From: JAAXQD01 sp963790095
GTDB taxonomy: Bacteria > Desulfobacterota > Desulfobacteria > Desulfobacterales > UBA11574
Direction: 5' to 3'
Assembly: GCA_963790095.1 (NCBI GenBank)
Contig: CAWBNO010000022.1
Location: 186,001 to 250,000 of the forward strand
DNA: 64,000 nucleotides
Below, in pieces: positions 8,447-15,729 of this stretch. The translations under genes were made by a program, and so were the position numbers. The first letter of the stretch is position 1. Each line of letters starts with the position of its first letter. The notes beneath the pieces were generated by a model. The model made no database searches, was not told where the DNA came from, and worked only from the letters and a program-made list of their open reading frames with translations.

Positions 8447-9361
8447 CTTCTTTCAAAGTTATTTCAAATAGTTCTGCCGTTTTTCCCTTCTTGTTCCAAT
8501 AATAGAAATGTCGTTAATTCTCGTTAAATTAAACAATTTTGCGACCAAAATGCGACCAATTTTTTATGTAAAAGATCAAGCTATATTAAAATCGAGGTTT
8601 ACTATTCCTTGCTATCGATGTGAAAGAACTTCAACACCACCTTATCATACCTAATTTCAATGGGTTACAGAGTGCATCAGACGCATAAGATGCATTAAAT
8701 ACATGGCGTTTTGTATCCGCGTTTTGTATCCGGTTTGCCATCTACATTGCCCCAGATAATCTCAATTTCACATTTAATCACAAAATGTCATCAAAAAGGA
8801 TCGAGATCAAAGATCGGCAAGTTCGCCCCTGGATATTAACAGAGTTATTTATACCCTACTTTTGTTAGCTTTTCTGCCGATTTACCCTTAAAGTTTTACA
8901 TGGTTTCTTTATTCGCAACCATCTGTTTTAAAAACTCTTTACTCAATCGTTAAATCTCATACAAACGTTTGAATGAAACGCAACAGGGGGAATATTTGGT
9001 AACCATAGAGCAAGGGTGAAAAATCGCCAGGGAACAGAGGGAGCGCGCCTGTTATTTTTCAGCCCTGGATACCCTGGTCAACCCCATCGAGGAGGTCACT
9101 CTCCTCCTCCAGGCCCCTCCCCTTTGCGGACCAGAAGGTTCCTTTGGACCCGTATGACCAGGGTCACCCCTGACACCTGGGGCGTTCGACCCAGGGTAAA
9201 AGGTGCCGGCAAGTGGTTGGATGGAGGGGTGGAACCCTTGGTCAAACCTGGCAAATTACAGAAGGGTCAAGGCGTCCAAGGGGGATTTTTTTCTCGGACG
9301 AGGGTATAAGCCGGAACCCGCAAGTTAACAAAAGTTAATATTAACCCAGGGGGTAATTAAC
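8447..9361. other. Gene-poor stretch behind tRNA-Lys with direct repeats and hairpins
   Basis: No intact gene. Two direct repeats lie close to the tRNA: 'tgcgaccaa' twice near 8531-8552, and 'cgttttgtatccg' twice in perfect tandem at 8707-8732. They resemble arm sites or leftovers of integrated elements, which is inference. Bases 9000-9310 are GC-richer and contain palindromes such as 'cctggg...cccagg' near 9178-9197 and the pair 'ccctggtca/tgaccaggg' near 9070 and 9155. They also hold protein-like fragments in more than one frame, for example 'ALDTLVNPIEEVTLLLQAPP' on the plus strand, consistent with a decayed gene. Confidence 0.45.
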
Positions 9362-9506
9362 ATGGAATCAGAGCTTGTTATGGTCCGGAGAAGCGACCCT
9401 GTCGAGGGATGAGGTCGAGGATGCCACCAAAACCTACACCGAGGCATACCATGTGAATTTCTCTGATCTCAATATCCGGCAATTCGCTCTTTTAAAAATA
9501 AATTAA
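9362..9506 (+). pseudogene. Small protein ORF with one frameshift
   Basis: The ATG at 9362 follows a strong ribosome site 'cagggggtaatta'. It gives 'MESEL'; after removing one base near 9376 the frame continues 'LWSGEATLSRDEVEDA' and then 'YHVNFSDLNIRQFALLKIN', stopping at 9506. The product would be about 47 residues, soluble and acidic. I do not recognise it. The good ribosome site and amphipathic sequence suggest a real small gene, now broken or misread. Confidence 0.35.
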
Positions 9507-9616
9507 AGAGTTCTTCCGATCATTAATCCTCTGTATATTATCTATTCATCGGATGTATAAATTTCGTATTAACACCGGAGTAATTAAGCAGGGAATCGTG
9601 CAAGGTTGTACGTTCT

Positions 9617-9784
9617 ATGAGATATCAAGTAATTAGCGATTTGTGTGGATTTTTTGAGAAAGGATTATGACAATGTTTGACAACAATCGTGTCAATTTCT
9701 GACAGTTTTTTTCAGTCTGTTGAAGGAATGGATTTCGATAGGATTGAGGCTCCAGATGGTAATCTGAACCATTGGTTCGTATAA
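9617..9784 (+). pseudogene. Small ORF with an in-frame TGA
   Basis: The ATG at 9617 opens 'MRYQVISDLCGFFEKGL'. A TGA follows (9668-9670), and the same frame continues 'QCLTTIVSISDSFFQSVEGM' then 'DFDRIEAPDGNLNHWFV' to a TAA at 9784. The second part looks protein-like. The bases after the TGA form 'ttgaca...tgtcaa', whose loop lacks the GGU expected of a bacterial SECIS. I therefore favour a decayed gene over a selenoprotein. Unrecognised family. Confidence 0.25.
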
Positions 9785-9845
9785 GATGTCAAAATTTATT
9801 AAGCCCAGGATAGCTTGACGAAGTGAACACCGGCTTTATGGGCAA

Positions 9846-9879
9846 TAAAAAACCCTTGGAGAAAGACAAGTTCCAAGGG
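9846..9879 (-). terminator. Minus-strand terminator-like hairpin T1
   Basis: Stem CCCTTGGA (9853-9860) with TCCAAGGG (9872-9879). Read on the minus strand, the stem is followed by 'gggttttttattg'. The flank at 9882-9902 shares the motif TGTGCGAG-n-TGTAGC-n-TCCC with the loop of hairpin T2, in inverse orientation. Confidence 0.55.
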
Positions 9880-10008
9880 CCTGTGCGAGGGCTGTAGCTC
9901 CCCCATGATTTAAAATGATAAATAATTCTATCAGCGAACAGATAATAAATCAAGTGGAATTATTAACGATAAGTAGGATGAGGTCGGGTTTGTTCTGGAT
10001 ATGGCATT

Positions 10009-10074
10009 AAAAAGCCTGGGCCATATTAGTGGGAGGCTACATTTTCTCGCACAAAATCAGGTTACGGCCCAGGC
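10009..10074 (-). terminator. Minus-strand hairpin T2 with a long structured loop
   Basis: Perfect 9-bp stem GCCTGGGCC (10014-10022) with GGCCCAGGC (10066-10074), followed on the minus strand by 'tttttaa'. The 43-base loop contains 'tgtgcgagaaaatgtagcc' (minus strand), also seen next to T1. No gene lies between T1 and T2, so these may end short non-coding transcripts. Confidence 0.55.
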
Positions 10075-10187
10075 TGTTAAAGCAATTTGTTACCAAGAAG
10101 ATTATTGAAGAAATCAAATTATATGACCACAAAGTGATATGTCAAGATGTTTCTCTAAAAGATTCACGGGCTAATCGCTGAAAGGGC

Positions 10188-10222
10188 AAAAAGAAACCCC
10201 TGGGGCTACATTTGCCCAGGGG
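10188..10222 (-). terminator. Minus-strand terminator T3 after the PilZ cluster
   Basis: Stem CCCCTGGG (10197-10204) with CCCAGGGG (10215-10222), loop 'gctacatttg', followed on the minus strand by 'tttctttttgccc'. It lies about 90 bases after the last small gene of the PilZ group and is a good candidate for the end of that transcript. Its loop shares 'aaatgtagcc' with T2. Confidence 0.65.
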
Positions 10223-10312
10223 CTATATCGGGAGTTAAAGGTCAGTATCAAAGTGTATCTGCCCAACCTCCCAACCGATTTATTCTATATATCAACCAAA
10301 ACCACCTGTTTC

Positions 10313-10435
10313 TCATAAGTCCCTTGTATCAGGATAGTGGTTTTCACCGGCACTATGAAACATTAACCATACACACAGCGCCAAAATGGCCGCTATTATA
10401 GTAATGACAATCAATATGCTAAATAATACTTTCAT
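10313..10435 (-). CDS. 40-residue one-helix membrane peptide
   Basis: Small open frame encoding a peptide with one strong transmembrane helix ('VLFSILIVITIIAAILALCV', residues 3-22) and a short polar tail ending 'SAGENHYPDTRDL'. It follows two PilZ genes on the same strand with 77 bases between, and is followed by terminator T3. The ribosome site is weak, so translation is uncertain. Similar one-helix peptides accompany the other PilZ and RR genes of this region (12403-12615 and 13802-13939). Function unknown. Confidence 0.45.
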   Translation of the reverse strand: MKVLFSILIVITIIAAILALCVWLMFHSAGENHYPDTRDL

Positions 10436-10512
10436 GATCAGTAATATGACATAAAAAAACTCTTGCCAGAATGACTGACAGGAAACATGCTCTTTGACAA
10501 TTTACGAGCCTC

Positions 10513-10827
10513 TTAAAATTCTCTGTCAAAATGAATCGCAATTCCTTTTGACGTGGAACGTACCATACTTCCATCACCATCTAACAGATTCTTGACGTCC
10601 TCCAAATATTTAAAAAAACGACCACGCGGGATAGTGAAGTCTATAATTGCCCGCTTTCCCTTCTGATAAAAGGAGAGATCCTTGGAATAAATGAATGCGC
10701 CGCCAAGAGATATATTTCTGGTTTCAACATCAAAAACCTTTTTTTCTCCTGGCGTTAATATGGTTTCTAATTTTGCGGGAAGAATCGCTATATGTCTTTC
10801 ATATATACGTCGCTCTTGCATTGACAA
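10513..10827 (-). CDS. PilZ-domain protein
   Basis: 104-residue stand-alone PilZ domain, a cyclic di-GMP receptor fold. The two binding motifs are present: Arg-x-x-x-Arg in 'RRIYERHIA' (about residues 6-11) and Asn-x-Ser-x-x-Gly in 'RNISLGGAFIYS' (about 37-45). The C-terminal 'GSMVRSTSKGIAIHFD' is the usual last strand pair. It is probably a paralogue of the next gene upstream (10855-11175); both share 'MVRSTS-GIAI-F'. Cytoplasmic. Its target is unknown, and it carries no output domain of its own. Confidence 0.85.
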   Translation of the reverse strand: MSMQERRIYERHIAILPAKLETILTPGEKKVFDVETRNISLGGAFIYSKDLSFYQKGKRAIIDFTIPRGRFFKYLEDVKNLLDGDGSMVRSTSKGIAIHFDREF

Positions 10828-10854
10828 CCCTGTATTGTTGGAATTAAGACACGT

Positions 10855-11175
10855 TTAAACAAATAGTTCGACTGGTCTGTTAAAACGAATCGCTATACCT
10901 TCTGAAGTTGAGCGTACCATAGTGCCTGCACAATTTTCCAAACGTTTCCATTTCTTCAGTTTTATATTGCTTATATGCGCGTAGGAAGAGGCTAGAATAA
11001 ACCGCGTATCATCTGGAATATAAGAGGCCTCCTTTGTATAAATGAATGCACCGGAGGCAGATATGTCTTTGGTTTCAACATCAAGATGCCTTAATCTGCT
11101 TGCCGTCATGAGTTCCAGTTTTAAAGGAAGTTTAACCGAAAATCTTTCGTATTGACGTTTTTCGTTCATTGGCAA
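10855..11175 (-). CDS. PilZ-domain protein
   Basis: 106-residue stand-alone PilZ domain with Arg-x-x-x-Arg in 'EKRQYERFSVKLPLKL' and Asp-x-Ser-x-x-Gly in 'TKDISASGAFIYT', both intact for cyclic di-GMP binding. The last strands read 'GTMVRSTSEGIAIRFN'. It lies 27 bases upstream of the paralogous PilZ gene and probably shares its transcript. The middle loop 'SSYAHISNIKLKKWKRLE' differs strongly between the two copies, which suggests different partners. Confidence 0.85.
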   Translation of the reverse strand: MPMNEKRQYERFSVKLPLKLELMTASRLRHLDVETKDISASGAFIYTKEASYIPDDTRFILASSYAHISNIKLKKWKRLENCAGTMVRSTSEGIAIRFNRPVELFV

Positions 11176-11491
11176 TTCCTTTTTGTTGGGATTTACGATA
11201 AACCCCTGATCAAAGATGAAAGGTTCCGATTAATATATGCAAATATCATGCAAAATCAAAAGTTTACATCAGATTAATAAGGATATTAAGAGAATTCATA
11301 TAGTTACGGATTTTATAAAGAAAGAGCCGTTTCTCTATTTGACTAAAAAAGTCTGAAATTATGAGGCAAACTACCTAATTATTGTGAAAATATTTACATG
11401 AACAATATGAATCTGGCATAATTTGTAAGAGGCGTGTTGGAAAGGATATTGAAACTGGGAAGGATCTATCTGTTGTAGAATCGAGTTTCAT
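11176..11491. other. AT-rich intergenic stretch
   Basis: No gene seen. It lies upstream of the two minus-strand PilZ genes and downstream of the hydrolase gene. A promoter for the PilZ pair is expected here, but I could not pick one with confidence. Confidence 0.4.
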
Positions 11492-12142
11492 TCAGTGACA
11501 CATAATGCCTTGGATATATTTTCGGGATGCCTCATCCAGGTCCTCGGACCTCCTGATACCTTTATACCCGAATTCAAGCTGAACAGATTCAACATCCGTC
11601 AATTTGTACCCATTTACTCTGAACCATTGGTTCATATATCGGGTGCTGTTTCCGCCGTAGTTGCTCCCGACCCTGGCAACATGAGCAATGATAGAATTAG
11701 CCTTGAACGATCTTATTAAGTCATCAACAGTCTTTTTCTCGGCCGTTGGCCTATCCGGCTGACCGCATCCGATCAGGCATTGAACATTGTCTTTAACGCC
11801 CATTTCAACGATTTCCCTTTTGAGGTTTTCGTCATCTATGCCATGGACCCAAATAACCAATGTCCGACCAGAGGCATCTACGACCTTAAGAATGGCCGGA
11901 ATAAATGTTTCATGGGTTGATGCATCACCGATATCGTTAAAGTCCAGATCAGTTCGCTTAAATACATCGTTAACGATCGCAGAGCATTTAAGCCGTTCAG
12001 CAATTCTAAAGGTCAGTTGGTCTGTGTTGATGTCGTCCCTTGGCTTTGTTGCTACACCATGGGGAGCGATCAACAGTAACTTGGTACTACCGGCAATTAT
12101 TCTGATATCATTTTCAGCCCATGGAAATTCAGGTTTGGCCAT
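11492..12142 (-). CDS. N-formylglutamate amidohydrolase-like protein
   Basis: 216 residues. Early 'LLLIAPHGVATKPRDD', then 'THETFIPAIL', 'LVIWVHGIDD' and the late 'VQLEFGYKGIRRSEDL' resemble the metal and substrate positions of the N-formylglutamate amidohydrolase fold (Pro-His-Gly early, Glu in the middle, His-Gly, and a C-terminal Glu-x-Gly-x-Arg). These are usually zinc hydrolases of N-acyl amino acids. Here there is no histidine-degradation context, so the substrate is unknown. It stands between PilZ genes in the accessory region, with a minus-strand terminator about 160 bases upstream. Family assignment is moderate. Confidence 0.55.
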   Translation of the reverse strand: MAKPEFPWAENDIRIIAGSTKLLLIAPHGVATKPRDDINTDQLTFRIAERLKCSAIVNDVFKRTDLDFNDIGDASTHETFIPAILKVVDASGRTLVIWVHGIDDENLKREIVEMGVKDNVQCLIGCGQPDRPTAEKKTVDDLIRSFKANSIIAHVARVGSNYGGNSTRYMNQWFRVNGYKLTDVESVQLEFGYKGIRRSEDLDEASRKYIQGIMCH

Positions 12143-12291
12143 TTTTCCTCCAACAATGAACCGTGCGTTAAAGGATTCAATAACCTAAAAGTTTAAGCAT
12201 TCAGGGAATCCTGGGGAACGCCCAGATGGCATGGATTTGCGTTAGGAGGGGAATTAAAAATCGACACGATATTGATCATAAACCTTATATG

Positions 12292-12331
12292 GAAAAACAA
12301 TAAAATAGGCAGGGTCAGCAATGGCCCTGCC
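12292..12331 (-). terminator. Minus-strand terminator T4
   Basis: Stem GGCAGGG (12308-12314) with CCCTGCC (12325-12331). On the minus strand it is followed by 'tattttattgttttt'. It closes the transcript of the small genes between 12403 and 13939. Confidence 0.65.
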
Positions 12332-12402
12332 GAATAGAGTAAAAGTTTTTATTTTTTTTATGTTTCTAATTCTACAATTTTAATTTCGTCATCAGTCATA
12401 TT

Positions 12403-12615
12403 TTAAATATTCCACTTAATCTTTAGGTCTATTTTAAACATAAGCATTCTAAATTGATCAATGTGTTCCTTCCATGAAGTATCCCCATAAAGATTATAGA
12501 ATGTCAAAAATGACCACAAAACTACAATTCCAAATGCTAGCCCTTTAAAGAAATCTCGAGCATTCCTTTTAAATTCGACTCTTTTTATCTTTTCTCGTAA
12601 TAAAATTATATCCAT
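12403..12615 (-). CDS. 70-residue one-helix membrane protein
   Basis: Small protein with a basic N-terminus ('REKIKRVEFKRNARD') and one transmembrane helix at about residues 25-43 ('GLAFGIVVLWSFLTFYN'), followed by a polar tail. It lies 21 bases downstream of the 'RR-G' repeat ORF and just before terminator T4. I do not recognise a family and the ribosome site is poor. The local pattern of PilZ, RR-repeat and one-helix protein recurs in this region and is the main reason to take it as real. Confidence 0.45.
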   Translation of the reverse strand: MDIILLREKIKRVEFKRNARDFFKGLAFGIVVLWSFLTFYNLYGDTSWKEHIDQFRMLMFKIDLKIKWNI

Positions 12616-12636
12616 GATTCTGAATAAGCAATATCA

Positions 12637-12829
12637 TCAAGTAGCAAAGCTCTGTAAAGGATTCTTCTGGTCCAGACCACTTCTGCGCTTTATCCCTTCT
12701 CTCAAATCATTTTCCGGTCTTTGTATTTTTTTAAAAATGATCTTTCCACTTCTTCGATCTTTATCTTTTCTTCTCTCTAAACCACTTCTTCTGTCGGCAC
12801 CACTTCTACGATCCTTTCAGACCTTCCAT
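12637..12829 (-). pseudogene. Small arginine-rich 'DRRSG' repeat protein with one frameshift
   Basis: In one frame the minus strand reads 'KDRRSGADRRSGLERRK', then 'DKDRRSGKIIFKK', then 'IKRRSGLDQKNP', stopping at 12637. Four near-identical Arg-Arg-Ser-Gly units are visible. The only nearby start, ATG at 12829 ('MEGLK'), is in another frame, and removing one base after 'CTG' joins them. The product would be about 63 residues, very basic and probably disordered. A related protein is at 13509-13752. I know no assigned function; the repeats suggest RNA, DNA or phosphate binding. Confidence 0.45.
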
Positions 12830-12942
12830 TTGGGAGGTGGTTTGTGTATGAAAACTCTCTCCTCTTAACACCTATCCGCCGGCCGCCGTTATCTATCAGT
12901 TCTGATGCAATATTTGTAATACTCAAGGTCTTATCCTTTTAT

Positions 12943-13474
12943 TTAAAATTGGCGCATTGACATTGAAGATTCAACGATTGATTTAGCATCTATAAGCTCA
13001 TCGAATTTCACGCCAATTCCACGAGAATCTACCCTAACAACTTTGCCGCTAACTGTTATGTCTTGATCAACTTTGGGGAGCGAAAAATTCATTATAATTT
13101 GCTGACCAATTTGAAAGTTTCCATCGGTCTGGATAAAAACACCGTCATCACTTATATTTTGAATGAAATATATAAATCTAACGCCATTGCGTTGAGTGTT
13201 CTACGGGAATCGAAAAGGGTTTCCGCGGATACTCCCTCAATTCTATAGATTTAGAGTGATACCAATTTACCAACTTTTTCAGCAGATATCGCCTTTCGGT
13301 TTCAGATATACTGGAAATCAATAAAGACAGGTCTTTTCGATTTTCGGTTTCGGATAGTTTGTCACTTAATACCGACCGAAGTTCTCGTCTTTCGGTTTCT
13401 CCCATACAAGAAATTATTTGGAACAAAAGAGAGTTGACTTCGTATATATTAAGTTCATTTTTGTTAGTTGCCAT
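12943..13474 (-). pseudogene. PilZ-domain protein with duplicated helical N-terminus, one frameshift
   Basis: The N-terminal frame (start 13474) holds two related helical repeats, 'LFQIISCMGETERRELRSVL' and 'LSLLISSISETERRYLLKKL', then the PilZ motif Arg-x-x-x-Arg in 'LREYPRKPFSIPVE'. The second frame, joined by removing one base near 13195, supplies 'FIYFIQNISDDGVFIQTD' (Asn-x-Ser-x-x-Gly) and 'VVRVDSRGIGVKFDEL', stopping at 12943. The joined product is about 176 residues. The same architecture, intact and with one helical repeat, occurs at 32520-32924, so the joined reading is secure. The break is a one-base surplus. Confidence 0.75.
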
Positions 13475-13508
13475 AGAAGGAGTCCTTGTTAAAAAAGTCT
13501 GTCGACTG

Positions 13509-13752
13509 TTAGCTATAACAAGCTATTTTGGGTTTTCTCCGGTCCCAAATATTACCTCTCCTATCCATACCGCGTCGTCTTTCGAAACCTTTATATTTAG
13601 TACTATCAGCTCCGTCTACGTTCAACATTTTCAAATGTTAAACCAACTTGCACCCTGCTTTTGCGTCTTTCTTTACCAGCTCTGCGCTCTTGTTGAAGAT
13701 AAGGATACGCATTCGTTTTAAACTTCCCAGTTGCCTGTGATAAATCCTCCAT
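13509..13752 (-). pseudogene. Arginine-rich 'ERR-G/DRR-G' repeat protein with one frameshift
   Basis: The ATG at 13752 follows 'aaaaagg' and gives 'MEDLSQATGKFKTNAYPY', 'QERRAGKERRKSRVQ' and 'ENVERRRS', then TGA at 13606. Removing one base just before it continues 'GADSTKYKGFERRRGMDRR' and 'GNIWDRRKPK' to a TAA at 13509. The repeated Arg-Arg-x-Gly pattern matches the protein at 12637-12829. The joined product has about 80 residues and is strongly basic. It lies 34 bases upstream of the PilZ gene that ends at 12943, presumably in one transcript. Confidence 0.5.
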
Positions 13753-13801
13753 CCTTTTTAAAGCCGTAGGTTTCTGACCTTGCTTTTCACCAGAATTGTT
13801 T

Positions 13802-13939
13802 TTACCTTGTAAGCTTTTTTAGAAGTATTTCTTTCGTCTGTTTATGTATTACAATTTGTTCCCTTGTACGCCTGACACGAAGATTGATCCATGCCCATAA
13901 GACAAAAGCTAATGCAAACATTAATATATGATCTTTCAT
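13802..13939 (-). CDS. 45-residue one-helix membrane peptide
   Basis: The ATG at 13939 follows 'gaagggcgggaataaaaa', a plausible ribosome site. The peptide has one hydrophobic helix ('ILMFALAFVLWAWINL', residues 5-20) followed by a basic amphipathic tail with 'RVRRTREQIVIHKQTKE'. It is the first gene of the minus-strand small-gene group, 49 bases upstream of the RR-repeat ORF. Unrecognised. The inside-positive tail predicts N-out, C-in topology. Confidence 0.5.
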   Translation of the reverse strand: MKDHILMFALAFVLWAWINLRVRRTREQIVIHKQTKEILLKKLTR

Positions 13940-14800
13940 TTTTTATTCCCGCCCTTCCATCAGCATCTCACAGTTTCCGATATCAAAGTCAGATCATTTC
14001 TTTCCCCAGGGTTTCAGGCGATCAAACTATGTATTTCAGAACCTCCTTATCCATAAATATTTTTGCTTTTTATTAGAAATAAATGAAAAAGCCCCCAAGA
14101 GATATAATAATCTACTTGAAGGCTTTATGCTTTGGTTTTTATGATAATCCTCTTCATCATATGTAGACCCTTTTGGAAGGTTAGATGTTTGAAAGGAAGA
14201 TTTATATTCTAAATCGCCTACCAGAATGTCGCCTTGCTGTCAATAAAAATAAATAAAACCAATTGGTTGTGGAATTATTTTTCATAGTTATATGGAATTT
14301 TATGCCACTCCCTCTGTGGGGTTTATTTCACATTTTGATGGTATTTATTTCCTATTATACTAAATTATATAAAAAGCAGATAAATTATGTGCAATGTGAA
14401 GGTAAAACGGTAACGTCCAAAAAAAGATACAAATCTCCATCTCATACGGTTACTGTTGGCGGTGGGCCATTACTTAAACAATTACGAAATTACGCCTTTT
14501 CTTCGTTTTTCTCCGAATACCAATTTCAAAAAACTTGCAAAAATCCGATTATAGGCAAATAGGCGGGATTATAATCGCTGAAGGGAAAATATCGATTTTA
14601 TCAGAAGTGGTAATTTGATACACTTTTCGGAATCAGGATCCTTCCGATTTCTCTCATATCCTCTCATTTTCAGGTGGGTCTTTCTGCGCAACGTCTGATA
14701 ATAAATCTATATGTAAACTTTATTGGGTTTTTCGAGGTAGGGATTATCGGCGGTTTTGAGCGATTATTCGGAATGGCGAAATAATATTATCCTAAATTTG
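13940..14800. other. AT-rich stretch with no secure gene
   Basis: Apart from terminator T5, no secure gene. On the minus strand a possible small protein starts at about 14315 ('MKNNSTTNWFYLFLLTA') and, after dropping one base, continues 'GDILVGDLEYKSSFQTSN'; it would run through T5, so I do not call it. A plus-strand frame at 14263-14562 with a TTG start lacks a ribosome site and family resemblance. Confidence 0.4.
14086..14127 (-). terminator. Minus-strand terminator T5
   Basis: Stem AAAGCCcccCAAG (14088-14099) with CTTGaaGGCTTT (14115-14126); the minus-strand continuation is 'tttttcatttattt'. It lies upstream of the small-gene group, so it would end a transcript coming from the 14.1-14.8 kb stretch or from the TPR gene. 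Confidence 0.55.
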
Positions 14801-15361
14801 CTATTGACATATGCCTTCTTGCTTTGCCCAATCTAATCCTTTACAAATTCCTAATATACAAGCCTTTCGCAAGTCACCGCACGCACTATTGTTATTATTT
14901 AAATAATAATAGACTATCCCTCTGTTGTTGTAAGCAAGGGCATTCTTCGGGTCAATGCTGATGGCCTGATCAAAATCCTCTATGGCTTTTCGATACCGGC
15001 CTAATTTGCCATAGGTAAACCCTCGTTTTCCATAAACCCAGGACTTCTTCATATTCATGCTGATAGCTTTGTTATAATCATGTAGAGCCTTGTTATAATC
15101 TTTAAGTTCAATATACGTATCACCCCGAAGTTGGTAAGCGAAAGCATCGTTCGGATTCATTTTTATAGACTTGTTAAACAAATCCAAAATTTTCGCATAA
15201 TCGGGACTATCTTCTCGTCGAAGTAGATTTTCGGCTTGCGCCCTCAATAAAATCGATTCATGCTTATTTTTTTCAGATGCGTTGTCACTCGATTTCAGTT
15301 TATTAGAAGTTGTCCTTTGCCTTCCTCGCTCTTCAACCTTTTTTATTCTGAAACACCCCAA
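14801..15361 (-). CDS. TPR-repeat protein, possibly the C-terminal part of the preceding zinc-ribbon gene
   Basis: 186 residues dominated by tetratricopeptide repeats: 'ALHDYNKAISMNMKKSWVYG', 'AIEDFDQAISIDPKNALAY' and 'NNRGIVYYYLNNNNSACGDL' follow the Trp/Gly/Tyr/Ala/Pro pattern. Such repeats bind proteins. The frame overlaps the upstream zinc-ribbon ORF by 19 bases and starts with a TTG that has no ribosome site of its own. A zinc ribbon, one membrane helix and a TPR tail form a common single-protein layout, so the two frames may be one gene with a one-base loss near 15350. Alternatively the overlap couples two genes. Confidence 0.65.
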   Translation of the reverse strand: MGCFRIKKVEERGRQRTTSNKLKSSDNASEKNKHESILLRAQAENLLRREDSPDYAKILDLFNKSIKMNPNDAFAYQLRGDTYIELKDYNKALHDYNKAISMNMKKSWVYGKRGFTYGKLGRYRKAIEDFDQAISIDPKNALAYNNRGIVYYYLNNNNSACGDLRKACILGICKGLDWAKQEGICQ

Positions 15362-15570
15362 ATAGAAAGCAAAATGGTCAAAAGAGGCAATAAAACTACT
15401 ATAACTGCTGGAATTAAAAACATCTTAATCTTTGAGCTTGGCTTACCGTCGTTTTTTGCTGACGAATCAGGGGATAAGAGTTGAAGTGATTCTTCTATCA
15501 TCTCTCCGCAGTATCTACATTTAATAGCATCGTCCTGTATTTCTTCGGCACAATATGGGCACTTTTTCAT
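15343..15570 (-). CDS. Zinc-ribbon membrane protein
   Basis: 75 residues: an N-terminal double-Cys zinc ribbon 'CPYCAEEIQDDAIKCRYCGE' (two CxxC pairs), a Ser/Asp-rich linker, and one transmembrane helix 'IKMFLIPAVIVVLLPLLTIL'. The ribbon should face the cytoplasm. The frame ends just past the helix and overlaps the TPR frame. In many proteins these three parts form one polypeptide. Function unknown; TPR proteins with such ribbons are usually scaffolds at the membrane. Confidence 0.65.
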   Translation of the reverse strand: MKKCPYCAEEIQDDAIKCRYCGEMIEESLQLLSPDSSAKNDGKPSSKIKMFLIPAVIVVLLPLLTILLSIWGVSE

Positions 15571-15729
15571 GGCACCCTCTAAAAAGAACTTTTTCGATCT
15601 ACCTTAACCTATCCCCTGCCTCAATATATCTTGCCTCGGATACGAACTCTTGGTGGCCTCTGTAGCGGGATCTGAAGGGCCTGGTCAACCTTTTTCTCAA
15701 TGTGTCAGAATAAGTTCGTCGGGAGAAAG

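Noticed and set aside
12614..12868. Plus-strand 84-codon frame
   Set aside because: It is the complement of the minus-strand DRRSG-repeat frame, whose periodicity explains its Leu/Ser-rich translation.
14263..14562. Plus-strand 99-codon frame with TTG start
   Set aside because: No ribosome site, no family resemblance, low-complexity AT-rich DNA.
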